A DNA stretch of 64,000 nucleotides from Tigheibacillus halophilus. Lineage in GTDB: Bacteria; Bacillota; Bacilli; Bacillales; Amphibacillaceae. The translations under genes and the position numbers were made by a program. The notes under the pieces were generated by a model. That model ran no database searches. It worked only from the letters and a program-made list of their open reading frames with translations, and was not told where the DNA came from. Numbering within the stretch: the stretch's first letter is position 1; each line of letters opens with the position of its first letter. Positions 41,208 through 49,673 of this stretch are shown here, piece after piece. The stretch covers positions 1-64,000 of the forward strand of contig NZ_JBHUIZ010000017.1 of NCBI RefSeq assembly GCF_042683165.1, written 5' to 3'.

Positions 41208-43730
41208 ATGGCGGGGTTATTGAAGAAAATCTTCGGCGATGGTACGCAAAAAGAATTCAAGAAAATACGATCTTTAGTGGAAAGAATTGAACAGATTGAG
41301 CCTGAAATGGAACAATTAAGTGATGAGGCTTTGAAAGCAAAAACGGATGAGTTCAAGCAACGATATCAAAATGGTGAGACATTGGATGATATGCTTGTAG
41401 AAGCATATGCAGTCGTTCGCGAGGCTGCGAAGCGTGTATTAAAAATGCGTCCTTTTTCAGTGCAGTTGATGGGTGCGGTAGCACTCCACCAAGGTAATAT
41501 TGCGGAAATGAAGACTGGTGAAGGTAAAACCCTGGCTTCGACAATGCCTGCATATTTGAATGCTTTGTCTGGAGAAGGCGTCCACATCGTCACAGTCAAC
41601 GATTACCTTGCGCAACGTGATGCAGGTGAAATGGGAGAACTATTCCAGTTTTTGGGGTTAACAGTAGGACTAAATGGGAATGGTTTGTCCAAGGAAGAAA
41701 AGCGTGAAGCATACGCGGCGGATATCACATATGGCACAAATAATGAGTATGGCTTCGATTACTTGCGTGATAACATGGTGCTGTACAAAGAACAGATGGT
41801 ACAGCGGCCACTGAATTTTGCCATTATCGACGAAGTGGACTCTATTTTAATTGATGAGGCACGTACACCTTTGATTATTTCAGGAACTGCCGAAAAATCG
41901 ACGACGCTTTATATTCAAGCCAATGCATTTGTCAATACGTTGAAAAAAGATGATGATTATACGTATGATGAAAAGACAAAAGGTGTTTTGCTGACGGAAG
42001 AAGGAACGAATAAAGCTGAACGCTACTTTGCTATCGAAAATTTATTCGATTTAAAACATGTCACATTGACACACCACATCAACCAGGCATTAAAAGCACA
42101 TGTCGCGATGCATCGGGATACAGATTATGTAATCGAGGATGACGAAGTAATCATCGTCGACCAGTTTACAGGACGCCTCATGAAAGGCCGTCGTTATAGC
42201 GAGGGGCTTCACCAGGCAATTGAAGCAAAAGAAGCATTGCCGATTCAAAATGAGAGTATGACACTTGCTTCCATCACATTCCAAAACTACTTTCGTATGT
42301 ACAATAAGCTCTCAGGTATGACTGGTACAGCTAAAACGGAAGAAGAGGAATTTCGCAATATATACAATATGGATGTCATTGTCATCCCGACAAACAAACC
42401 GATTGCCCGTAATGACAGGGCCGATTTGATTTATAAATCGATGGAAGGCAAATTTAAAGCAGTGGTTGAGGATATCAAGGAACGTCATGAAACTGGACAA
42501 CCAGTGCTAGTTGGTACAGTAGCTGTCGAAACTTCTGAATTAATATCCCAAATGCTAAAAAAAGCAGGTGTGCCGCATAATGTACTGAATGCGAAAAATC
42601 ACTACCGCGAAGCTGAAATTATTGAACAAGCTGGTCAAAAAGGCTCTGTGACCATTGCAACGAACATGGCTGGACGTGGGACGGATATCAAATTGGGTGA
42701 AGGCGTAGTAGAACTTGGTGGACTGGCTGTCATCGGAACAGAACGCCACGAATCACGCCGAATTGATAATCAGCTGCGTGGACGATCCGGGCGGCAAGGA
42801 GATCCCGGGATGTCACTTTTCTTCTTGTCAATGGAGGATGAGTTGATGCGCCGTTTCGGATCAGACAATCTGAAATCGATGATGGAACGCCTTGGCATGG
42901 ATGATACACAACCGATCGAGAGTAAAATGGTTTCCAGAGCGGTCGAGTCTGCACAAAAACGTGTAGAAGGAAATAACTTCGATGCTCGTAAAACGGTACT
43001 TTCCTACGATGATGTGTTACGGGAACAGCGGGAAATCATTTACAAACAACGTTTTGAAGTGATTGACGCCAGTGGAGATGAACTTCGCGAAATCATTGAG
43101 CAAATGATTGCTTCATCCATCAAGCGTGTCATCAATACCCACACACGGGATGATGATGAAGACAACTGGGACTTGAAGGCTTTGGCAGATTACGTCCAAG
43201 CAAACCTGTTATATCCAGAGGACGTGACTGAACAAGATTTGCGGGGCAAGGAACCGGAAGAAATGGCCGAAGTGGTTATGAACAAAGTGAAAATGCGCTA
43301 CGATGAAAAAGCGGAGGAACTTGGTTCTGAACAAATGCGTGAATTTGAAAAAGTTATTCTGCTTCGGACTGTGGATACGAAATGGATGGACCACATCGAT
43401 CAAATGGACCAGCTGCGCCAAGGGATTCATTTGCGGGCATACGGACAGGATGACCCACTGCAGCAGTACCAGATGGAAGGTTTCGCGATGTTTGAAGAAA
43501 TGGTCACAAGTATCGAAGAAGAAGTTTCTCAGTACATCATGAAAGCACAAATCAGAGAAAACCTGCAACGTGAAGAGGTAGTCAAAGAAACTCAAGCTGT
43601 TTCCGGAGATACCGATGGAGATGAGAAACAGAAAAAACGCAAACCGTTTGTAAAAAAACAGAATATCGGCAGGAATGATCCATGTCCTTGCGGCAGTGGG
43701 AAAAAATATAAAAATTGCCACGGAAAATAA
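41208..43730 (+). CDS. secA: Preprotein translocase ATPase SecA
   Basis: Motor that pushes unfolded preproteins through SecYEG. The 840-residue protein shows Walker A MKTGEGKTL, Walker B IIDEVDSILIDEARTPL, the preprotein cross-linking region, NMAGRGTDI, the second nucleotide-binding motif (RGRSGRQGDPG), and the C-terminal zinc motif NDPCPCGSGKKYKNCHGK (quoted by parts: CPCGSGKKYKNCH). Length matches B. subtilis SecA (841). GAGGAG precedes ATG 41208. Confidence 0.98.
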   Translation: MAGLLKKIFGDGTQKEFKKIRSLVERIEQIEPEMEQLSDEALKAKTDEFKQRYQNGETLDDMLVEAYAVVREAAKRVLKMRPFSVQLMGAVALHQGNIAEMKTGEGKTLASTMPAYLNALSGEGVHIVTVNDYLAQRDAGEMGELFQFLGLTVGLNGNGLSKEEKREAYAADITYGTNNEYGFDYLRDNMVLYKEQMVQRPLNFAIIDEVDSILIDEARTPLIISGTAEKSTTLYIQANAFVNTLKKDDDYTYDEKTKGVLLTEEGTNKAERYFAIENLFDLKHVTLTHHINQALKAHVAMHRDTDYVIEDDEVIIVDQFTGRLMKGRRYSEGLHQAIEAKEALPIQNESMTLASITFQNYFRMYNKLSGMTGTAKTEEEEFRNIYNMDVIVIPTNKPIARNDRADLIYKSMEGKFKAVVEDIKERHETGQPVLVGTVAVETSELISQMLKKAGVPHNVLNAKNHYREAEIIEQAGQKGSVTIATNMAGRGTDIKLGEGVVELGGLAVIGTERHESRRIDNQLRGRSGRQGDPGMSLFFLSMEDELMRRFGSDNLKSMMERLGMDDTQPIESKMVSRAVESAQKRVEGNNFDARKTVLSYDDVLREQREIIYKQRFEVIDASGDELREIIEQMIASSIKRVINTHTRDDDEDNWDLKALADYVQANLLYPEDVTEQDLRGKEPEEMAEVVMNKVKMRYDEKAEELGSEQMREFEKVILLRTVDTKWMDHIDQMDQLRQGIHLRAYGQDDPLQQYQMEGFAMFEEMVTSIEEEVSQYIMKAQIRENLQREEVVKETQAVSGDTDGDEKQKKRKPFVKKQNIGRNDPCPCGSGKKYKNCHGK

Positions 43731-43781
43731 GTGTACGTTGATACAGAATAAGGAGCTATTATTATTTGCTCTGACTATGGG

Positions 43782-43812
43782 AAAAATCGGCTCTCAGGCC
43801 GATTTTCCTTTC
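43782..43812 (+). terminator. Terminator of secA
   Basis: AAAATCGG (43783-43790) pairs with CCGATTTT (43799-43806), followed by CCTTTCC; moderate T-run. Confidence 0.7.
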
Positions 43813-43886
43813 CTTCATAAGATTAATGTGCGAAAACAAAAGCACATAGCAACGTATTATTTAATCATTATCTTGAGGTGAGTAAA

Positions 43887-44997
43887 ATGGAATTAGCTGA
43901 AATGAAACATGAATTGGAACATATGAATACGCGAATCGCGCAATTTAGGGGGTCTCTTTGACTTAGATAACAAAAAAGAACGTATTAAAGAACTGGAATT
44001 GCAAATGACTGAACCAGGATTTTGGGATGATCAGCAGACCGCACAAAAAGTCATTGATGAGGCGAATGGCTTGAAGCAACTAGTCGATGGTTACCAAAAA
44101 ATGGCTGACCTTTTGGAAGATATGGAAGTATCGTATGAACTTGGCAAAGAAGAGAATGATCCCGAATTACTTGCGGAATTGGAAGAAGATATTACCAGTC
44201 TTCGCGAGGAAATGAATGCTTTTGAGTTGCAAATGCTACTGAGTGAACCTTATGATGCCAACAATGCCATTTTGGAACTGCACCCCGGTGCAGGTGGGAC
44301 AGAGTCGCAGGATTGGGCCAGTATGCTTTTGCGGATGTATCAGCGTTGGGCGGAAGATAAAAATTTCACTGTAGAAACGATGGATTATCTTCCCGGTGAA
44401 GAAGCAGGTGTCAAAAGTGTGACATTGCTTATTAAGGGACATAACGCATACGGGTACCTGAAAGCTGAAAAAGGCGTTCACCGTCTAGTACGTATCTCTC
44501 CATTCGATTCCTCCGGCAGAAGACACACTTCTTTCGTTTCTTGTGATGTAACACCTGAAATGACGGATGATGTGGATATCGAGATCAAACCTGACGAGTT
44601 GAAAATTGATACGTACCGATCAAGTGGTGCTGGCGGACAGCATGTCAATACAACGGATTCCGCAGTCAGGATCACACATATCCCCACCAATACGGTGGTG
44701 ACTTGCCAAAATGAGCGGTCTCAAATCAAGAACCGGGAAGCAGCAATGAAAATGCTGAAATCCAAGTTATATCAGCAGGAGTTGGAGAAACAGCAGGAGG
44801 AAATTGCAGCGATCCGCGGTGAGCAGAAGGAAATTGGCTGGGGAAGCCAAATCCGTTCTTATGTCTTCCATCCTTATTCCATGGTGAAGGACCACAGGAC
44901 GAACATGGAGGTAGGAAATACACAAAGTGTGATGGACGGCAATATTGATCCGTTTATCGATGCGTATTTGCGTGAACATATCGGTGATGCTCAATAG
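43887..44997 (+). CDS. prfB: Peptide chain release factor 2 (programmed +1 frameshift)
   Basis: Terminates translation at UGA and UAA. The first frame (ATG 43887, MELAEMKHELEHMNTRIA...) reaches TGA at codon 25 (43959-43961) in AGGGGGTCTCTTTGAC; the internal Shine-Dalgarno-like AGGGGG and the CTT-TGA-C slippery stop are the classical RF2 autoregulatory frameshift, shifting +1 into GAC at 43960. The remaining frame gives SPF tripeptide (ISPFDSSG) for stop recognition and GGQ (SGAGGQHVN) for peptidyl-tRNA hydrolysis. The total is about 369 residues. The coordinates include the shift. Confidence 0.97.
43948..43962 (+). promoter_or_regulatory. prfB frameshift site
   Basis: AGGGGG (43947-43952) placed 3 nt before CTTTGAC (43956-43962): internal SD, slippery CTT and weak UGA-C stop. 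Low RF2 slows termination and favours +1 slippage. Confidence 0.95.
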
Positions 44998-45003
44998 GAA
45001 ATG

Positions 45004-45042
45004 AAAGGGGTCTGGTTCCTTGATAAGGGAACAGATCCTTTT
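45004..45042 (+). terminator. Terminator of prfB
   Basis: AAAGGGGTCTGGTTCC pairs imperfectly with GGGAACAGATCCTTTT, followed by TTGTATTTT. Confidence 0.75.
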
Positions 45043-45248
45043 GTATTTTATACTATTATTACAGTGCTTATAGTGAAAATGAATTCGATAATTCGCCACA
45101 AATTACCAACGTATTGATATAGCAGGAGTTACCAGTTTTTAGCATCTTTTTTTCTGAATTCCTTCATGTAGTTTCCCGTTTTAATATGGAAGATATGGGT
45201 TATAATAAAGTATGATAGTTGTACTATATTTTGGTTAGGGGGATTCAC

Positions 45249-45587
45249 ATGAAGAAATTGTTAATGACAGTACTATTTGGATCAGCCATTGTGCTTGGTG
45301 CTTGTGGCGGCGGTGGTGACAACGCCGACAAAAACAAAGGCGGAGAAAGCGGCGGTACTGAAAATGCTTCTGCAGCAGAAGATATCTTTCAAAGCAACTG
45401 TTCTTCCTGCCACGGTTCCGACCTTTCTGGCGGAGCAGGCCCTGACTTAACTAAAGTCGGTAAAAAACATGATGCTAAAGAAATTGAAGACATCATCCAC
45501 AATGGTAAAGACGGCATGCCTGCACAGACACAAGTATCCGACAAGGATGCTAAAACTGTTGCTGAATGGCTTGCTAGCAAAAAGTGA
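45249..45587 (+). CDS. cccB: Cytochrome c-551 lipoprotein CccB
   Basis: Small membrane-anchored c-type cytochrome of the respiratory chain. The 112-residue precursor has a lipoprotein signal with lipobox LGAC (Cys19), a Gly/Asn/Lys-rich flexible linker, the heme-attachment motif CSSCH and a distal Met in DGMPAQ. AGGGGGAT (45236-45243) precedes ATG 45249; a longer frame from 45219 lacks a site. It may also supply electrons to the nitrite reductase encoded 8 kb downstream (speculative). Confidence 0.95.
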   Translation: MKKLLMTVLFGSAIVLGACGGGGDNADKNKGGESGGTENASAAEDIFQSNCSSCHGSDLSGGAGPDLTKVGKKHDAKEIEDIIHNGKDGMPAQTQVSDKDAKTVAEWLASKK

Positions 45588-45605
45588 TTTTTATTGAAGG
45601 ATTCG

Positions 45606-45649
45606 AAAAAAGACCCATTCTGTATTATTTTACAGAATGGGTCTTTTTT
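45606..45649. terminator. Very strong bidirectional terminator
   Basis: A perfect 19-bp stem (45606-45624 with 45631-45649), 6-nt loop, A-run on the left and T-run on the right. Confidence 0.95.
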
Positions 45650-45741
45650 TTGCGGAGAGAGTCAGCTTTTTCCCGTCACGAAAAGCCGACTCTCTGAAAT
45701 ATAAATGTAATATAATTGTGTCTAAAAAAATTGTCGATAGA

Positions 45742-45750
45742 TGTTATAAT
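45742..45750 (+). promoter_or_regulatory. Extended -10 promoter upstream of ftsE
   Basis: TGTTATAAT at 45742-45750. A TTGTCGA (45731-45737), like a Spo0A box, lies just in front of it. The distance to ftsE is about 280 nt. Confidence 0.5.
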
Positions 45751-45783
45751 GTAGAAGTATTACACGAGCCTTGGGCTGACCGT

Positions 45784-45930
45784 GTGAACACAAGCTTAAA
45801 TGACATGAAAATGACTGAAGAGAAGATGAAGCAAAAGGATGTAAATAAATTTTCATCAGCTGAAAATCCTGCCTTCAACTATAAACGCGACATAATTCGA
45901 GAAGATGTGTCGAAACCTATAGGGGTATAG
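45784..45930 (+). CDS. Doubtful small ORF, 48 residues
   Basis: GTG 45784 frame giving a hydrophilic peptide (VNTSLNDMKMTEEKMKQKDV at the start) with no recognisable ribosome binding site. It lies in the cccB-ftsE gap where B. subtilis has yvjA, but it bears no resemblance to that DUF2179 membrane protein. Could be the 5' leader of ftsE. Confidence 0.25.
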   Translation: MNTSLNDMKMTEEKMKQKDVNKFSSAENPAFNYKRDIIREDVSKPIGV

Positions 45931-46038
45931 CGCAAAAGAAGCTAAAGGGCGATTTTTTAAAGCAATAATGGAATGTGAGGAATAATTTATACCCTTTTGA
46001 AGCATCCATTTAAAATTGAATTCAAAGGTGATACATAC

Positions 46039-46725
46039 ATGATTACAATGAAGGATATATACAAGACATACAGCAATGGTGTCACAGCACTTAACGGCGT
46101 GACAATCGATATTGACCAGGGGGAATTCGTATATATTGTCGGACCAAGTGGAGCCGGCAAATCCTCTTTTATTAAATTGATATACCGGGAAGTAAAACCG
46201 ACAAGCGGGACAATCGCTATTGGAAATAAGGATTTAAGCAAGCTAAAGGAAAGAAAAGTCCCATTTCTAAGACGTGATGTGGGAGTCGTATTTCAGGATT
46301 TCAAACTGCTTCCCAAACTGACAATCTACGAAAATATCGCATTCGCATTGGAAGTTATTGAACAATCTCCACGCATTATCCGCAAACGTGTCATGGAAGT
46401 GCTTGACTTGGTCGATTTGAAAAGCAAAGCCAGGTCATTCCCTGATGAACTTTCGGGCGGGGAACAGCAGCGCGTTTCCATTGCCAGAGCCATTGTCAAC
46501 CATCCCAAAATTGTTATTGCAGATGAACCTACAGGAAACCTTGATCCGGAAACTTCGTGGGAAATCATGCGTGTATTTGAAGAGATTAATTCCCGTGGAA
46601 CAACAATGATCATGGCCACACACAGCAAAGAAATTGTCAACACGATTAAAAAAAGAGTCATTGCAATAGAAAGTGGCCGAATTATAAGGGACGAGTATCG
46701 GGGTGAATACGGTTATGAAGGCTAG
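46039..46725 (+). CDS. ftsE: Cell division ABC transporter ATPase FtsE
   Basis: ATPase half of the FtsEX complex, which transmits ATP hydrolysis through FtsX to activate a peptidoglycan hydrolase outside the cell. The 228-residue protein has Walker A GPSGAGKSS, Q-loop FQDFKLL, signature LSGGEQQR, Walker B VIADEPTGNLDP and H-loop ATHSKE. ATG 46039 follows AAAGGTGA (46024-46031); the frame extends to 45997 without a site. Overlaps ftsX by 11 nt. Confidence 0.96.
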   Translation: MITMKDIYKTYSNGVTALNGVTIDIDQGEFVYIVGPSGAGKSSFIKLIYREVKPTSGTIAIGNKDLSKLKERKVPFLRRDVGVVFQDFKLLPKLTIYENIAFALEVIEQSPRIIRKRVMEVLDLVDLKSKARSFPDELSGGEQQRVSIARAIVNHPKIVIADEPTGNLDPETSWEIMRVFEEINSRGTTMIMATHSKEIVNTIKKRVIAIESGRIIRDEYRGEYGYEG

Positions 46726-47608
46726 AACAGTTAAACGCCATCTCCGGGAAGGAATAAAAAATATATTTCGGAATGGCTGGATGACAATTGCTTCTGTAGG
46801 CGCAGTTACTGTCACGTTGCTTTTAGTAGCTGCCTTCCTGGCAGTCATTCTCAATCTAAGCCATATGGCGGATAAAGTAGAAAACGATGTGGAATTGAAG
46901 GTACTGATCGATCTGACAGCTGATGCCAATCAGATTCAGGAATTGGGACAGAAAATAGAAAAAATGGATAAAGTCGATACAGTCGTTTTCTCCTCTAAAG
47001 AAGATGAATTGGAAAATTTAATCAAAAGTATGGGCGAAGAAGGGAAATCCTGGAAACTTTTTAAGCAGGATAACCCTTTGAATCCGGCTTATAAAGTAAA
47101 GGCAAAAAATCCGCAGGACACCGCGGCAGTGGCGAATGAAATTAAAGCAATGCCGGGTGTACACCAGGTGAATTACGGTAAAGAAGTCGTAAAACGCCTG
47201 TTCGGATTTATCAAATATGCAAGAATTGTCGGTATTGTGCTCATTGCCGGGTTGGTGTTTACGGCCATATTCCTGATTTCCAATACAATCAAGCTGACAA
47301 TTATGGCCCGCAGCAGAGAAATCGGCATTATGAAACTTGTAGGAGCAACAAATGGATTCATCAGATGGCCGTTTTTCATTGAAGGATTGCTGTTAGGAGT
47401 GCTTGGATCCATTGTCCCAATCGCGGTATTGATGACAGGGTATCATTATTTGATTCGCTATGTTATTCAAAAAGTGACACTGCCGTTTTTCGAATTGCTG
47501 CCATTCAATCCATTTGCATGGCAATTATCGTTGCTCGTCTTGGCAATCGGAGCAATTATCGGGATCTGGGGAAGTGTGATGAGTGTACGTAAGTTCCTGA
47601 AAGTTTAA
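46715..47608 (+). CDS. ftsX: Cell division ABC transporter permease FtsX
   Basis: Membrane half of FtsEX, 297 residues with four TM segments: one N-terminal, a large extracellular loop (about 55-165) that contacts the hydrolase partner, and three C-terminal ones (MacB-like FtsX domain, with SREIGIMKLVGATNGFIRWPF by parts). GGGGTGA (46700-46706) lies 8 nt before ATG 46715. Ends with SVRKFLKV, as in B. subtilis. Confidence 0.96.
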   Translation: MKARTVKRHLREGIKNIFRNGWMTIASVGAVTVTLLLVAAFLAVILNLSHMADKVENDVELKVLIDLTADANQIQELGQKIEKMDKVDTVVFSSKEDELENLIKSMGEEGKSWKLFKQDNPLNPAYKVKAKNPQDTAAVANEIKAMPGVHQVNYGKEVVKRLFGFIKYARIVGIVLIAGLVFTAIFLISNTIKLTIMARSREIGIMKLVGATNGFIRWPFFIEGLLLGVLGSIVPIAVLMTGYHYLIRYVIQKVTLPFFELLPFNPFAWQLSLLVLAIGAIIGIWGSVMSVRKFLKV

Positions 47609-47748
47609 TAGACAAGTTTGTACAGTGAGTGGCCTGATGGCTGCTCATTGTCTACAAGAAGGCAGATTTATGAAGTTTTTCATGTCTTGATATGTTCAAG
47701 TATTTCCGATCATACGGCTAGATGATAGAAAATGGGGAGGAATTATCA

Positions 47749-49191
47749 TTGAAGAAAATGGCACATTGTGCACTGGCGGCAACATTGGTTCTTTCTATCG
47801 GCACTTTGGACTTGACCAAAGCAGAGGCAAAAACAGTAGATGATGTGAACGGACAATTAAATGATTTGGATAAGAAACAGGAAAGCATCAACAAGAAAAA
47901 AGGTGGCATTGATGCGGATAAAAATGAAACGCAGGGTAAAATAGACAAAAATCTTGATAAGCAAGATGCTGTTCAGAAGGAAATGGACAAGCTTGATAAA
48001 AAATTGAATGTAACACAGAAAAAGGTACAGAAAAAGGAATCTGAAATTGCTGCTACCAATAAGCAAATAAACGATCTGGAAAATAAAATTGCTGATTTGA
48101 ACGCACAAATAGATAAGCTGAAAAAAGAAATTACAGCTTTGAAAAAAAGTATAAAAAAACGGGAAGCTATCCTGAAAGACAGACTGAGAGCGGTCCAGAC
48201 TAGCGGCGGGAACATGAAATACATAGAAGTGCTTCTCGGATCCAAAAGTTTCAGTGACTTCATCAGCAGGACTTCTGCAGTGAACACTATCATGGACCAG
48301 GATAAATCGATCATGGATGACCTGGAAGCGGACAAGCAAAAAATGCAGCAAAAAATGCAAGAAGTCAAAACCAAGAAAAAACAAGTTGAAGCGAATAAAA
48401 GAGAAGTCGAAGATAAAAAAGCGAAATTAGAAGATCAAAAGAAATCCCTGCAGTCCTTAAAAAATGACCTTGATGGCCAAATGAACAAAAAGAACAAACT
48501 GCAGAAGAAACTGAAAAAAGATCATGCCCATTTGGAGGATCACAAAATCAGTTTAGAAGAACAGCAAGAAATCCTTCGTAAGCAAGAAGCTTCGATTGCG
48601 CGGGCAAAAGAACTTGCGAACCAGGAAAAACAGCGTATGGAAGAAGAACAACGCAAAGCTGAGGAACGTGCCGCGGCTGCTAAAAAAGCAGAGTCTAACG
48701 CTACAAGCGAGAGCAGCAGTTCCAGCAGTGCTTCAACCAGTGGTCCAACGCACCGAACAGCAGCTGCAGATCCGGCACCACAGGGTGGTGGAATGCTAAG
48801 CTATCCTGTAAATGCACCGATTACGTCCGGCTATGAAGCACGCTGGGGCACTTTCCATTATGGTATCGACTTTGGTGTACCGGTGGGAACACCGATTCAT
48901 GCCGCGGCATCCGGTGTTGTATTCATGACAAGTACGGAAAATGACGGTATGATGAACGGCTACGGGAATGTCGTTCTCGTAACGCATGTCATTAATGGCA
49001 AAACATATACTACATTGTATGCGCATCTCAACAGCATCGATGTTAGTGAGGGACAAACTGTTAGCAGAGGACAGGTCATCGCCCATTCAGGTAACACAGG
49101 TGAGTCAACTGGCCCGCATATGCACTTCGAAGTTCATAACGGTAACTGGAGCTACCACGGTGCGGTAAATCCGATGCCGTACCTACAATAA
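47749..49191 (+). CDS. Coiled-coil M23 peptidase, probable FtsEX-controlled hydrolase
   Basis: Secreted peptidoglycan endopeptidase of 480 residues. A Sec signal peptide (about 1-27, ending TKAEA) precedes a long coiled coil (about 30-300, Lys/Glu/Gln-rich, PcsB/CwlO-type), a Ser/Ala-rich linker and an M23 (LytM) domain with zinc ligands in HYGIDFG and the GPHMHFEV HxH motif. TTG 47749 is 7 nt after GGGGAGGA. Coiled-coil hydrolases of this layout (EnvC, PcsB, CwlO) are activated by FtsEX, and the gene directly follows ftsEX here; B. subtilis has no such gene at this site and uses the NlpC/P60 enzyme CwlO. Partnership is inference. Confidence 0.9.
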   Translation: MKKMAHCALAATLVLSIGTLDLTKAEAKTVDDVNGQLNDLDKKQESINKKKGGIDADKNETQGKIDKNLDKQDAVQKEMDKLDKKLNVTQKKVQKKESEIAATNKQINDLENKIADLNAQIDKLKKEITALKKSIKKREAILKDRLRAVQTSGGNMKYIEVLLGSKSFSDFISRTSAVNTIMDQDKSIMDDLEADKQKMQQKMQEVKTKKKQVEANKREVEDKKAKLEDQKKSLQSLKNDLDGQMNKKNKLQKKLKKDHAHLEDHKISLEEQQEILRKQEASIARAKELANQEKQRMEEEQRKAEERAAAAKKAESNATSESSSSSSASTSGPTHRTAAADPAPQGGGMLSYPVNAPITSGYEARWGTFHYGIDFGVPVGTPIHAAASGVVFMTSTENDGMMNGYGNVVLVTHVINGKTYTTLYAHLNSIDVSEGQTVSRGQVIAHSGNTGESTGPHMHFEVHNGNWSYHGAVNPMPYLQ

Positions 49192-49204
49192 AAAGGGCCG
49201 AGAG

Positions 49205-49236
49205 AGACATCACGCCAATTAGGTGTGATGTCTTTT
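49205..49236 (+). terminator. Terminator of M23 peptidase gene
   Basis: A 12-bp stem with one G-U pair (49205-49216 with 49222-49233), then TTTT. Confidence 0.85.
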
Positions 49237-49285
49237 ACATCATTAGAATATATATAGGAAACATGGTAAACTGATATTATTATCT

Positions 49286-49522
49286 TCACATTGTCTGCAC
49301 ATATTGAGCAAATAAAATGGTATCTGTCATCTTTGTCAAGCACTGCTCGTTTAGAAGTTGCACCTTATATTGTTTTCCGTAACAAAAAAAGCAACTTGGA
49401 GTCATATTGATCTCCAAATGCGTATGTGCTATTGTTGCCGTTCTGGTCATATGAGGCAGTAAGTGCAGTATACTTTCATAGCGGGTAAATGTACGAATAA
49501 GCTTTTCAACGTTATGTTTCAA
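49286..49522 (-). CDS. Possible minus-strand gene or remnant, 78 residues
   Basis: TTG 49522 frame on the minus strand. The translation (NVEKLIRTFTRYESILHLL) looks protein-like and contains two Cys in SCFFCYG. The frame stays open upstream (about ten more codons) to a TAG that overlaps a strong AGGAGGT, but no start codon is available in frame there. It may be a gene that has lost its start or suffered a frameshift. No family recognised. Confidence 0.3.
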   Translation of the reverse strand: MKHNVEKLIRTFTRYESILHLLPHMTRTATIAHTHLEINMTPSCFFCYGKQYKVQLLNEQCLTKMTDTILFAQYVQTM

Positions 49523-49673
49523 CTGTGGATCAAAACGCTGTAATTTACCAAAGACCTCCTATGAAAGCAGTTATTTTAATGACATGTACAGGGAACACTC
49601 CATCAAAATGATGTCATGTTTTGCAGCAAATCTAAATGTGTGGAATAGAAGTTACATAAAGGGGTGAAACAGG

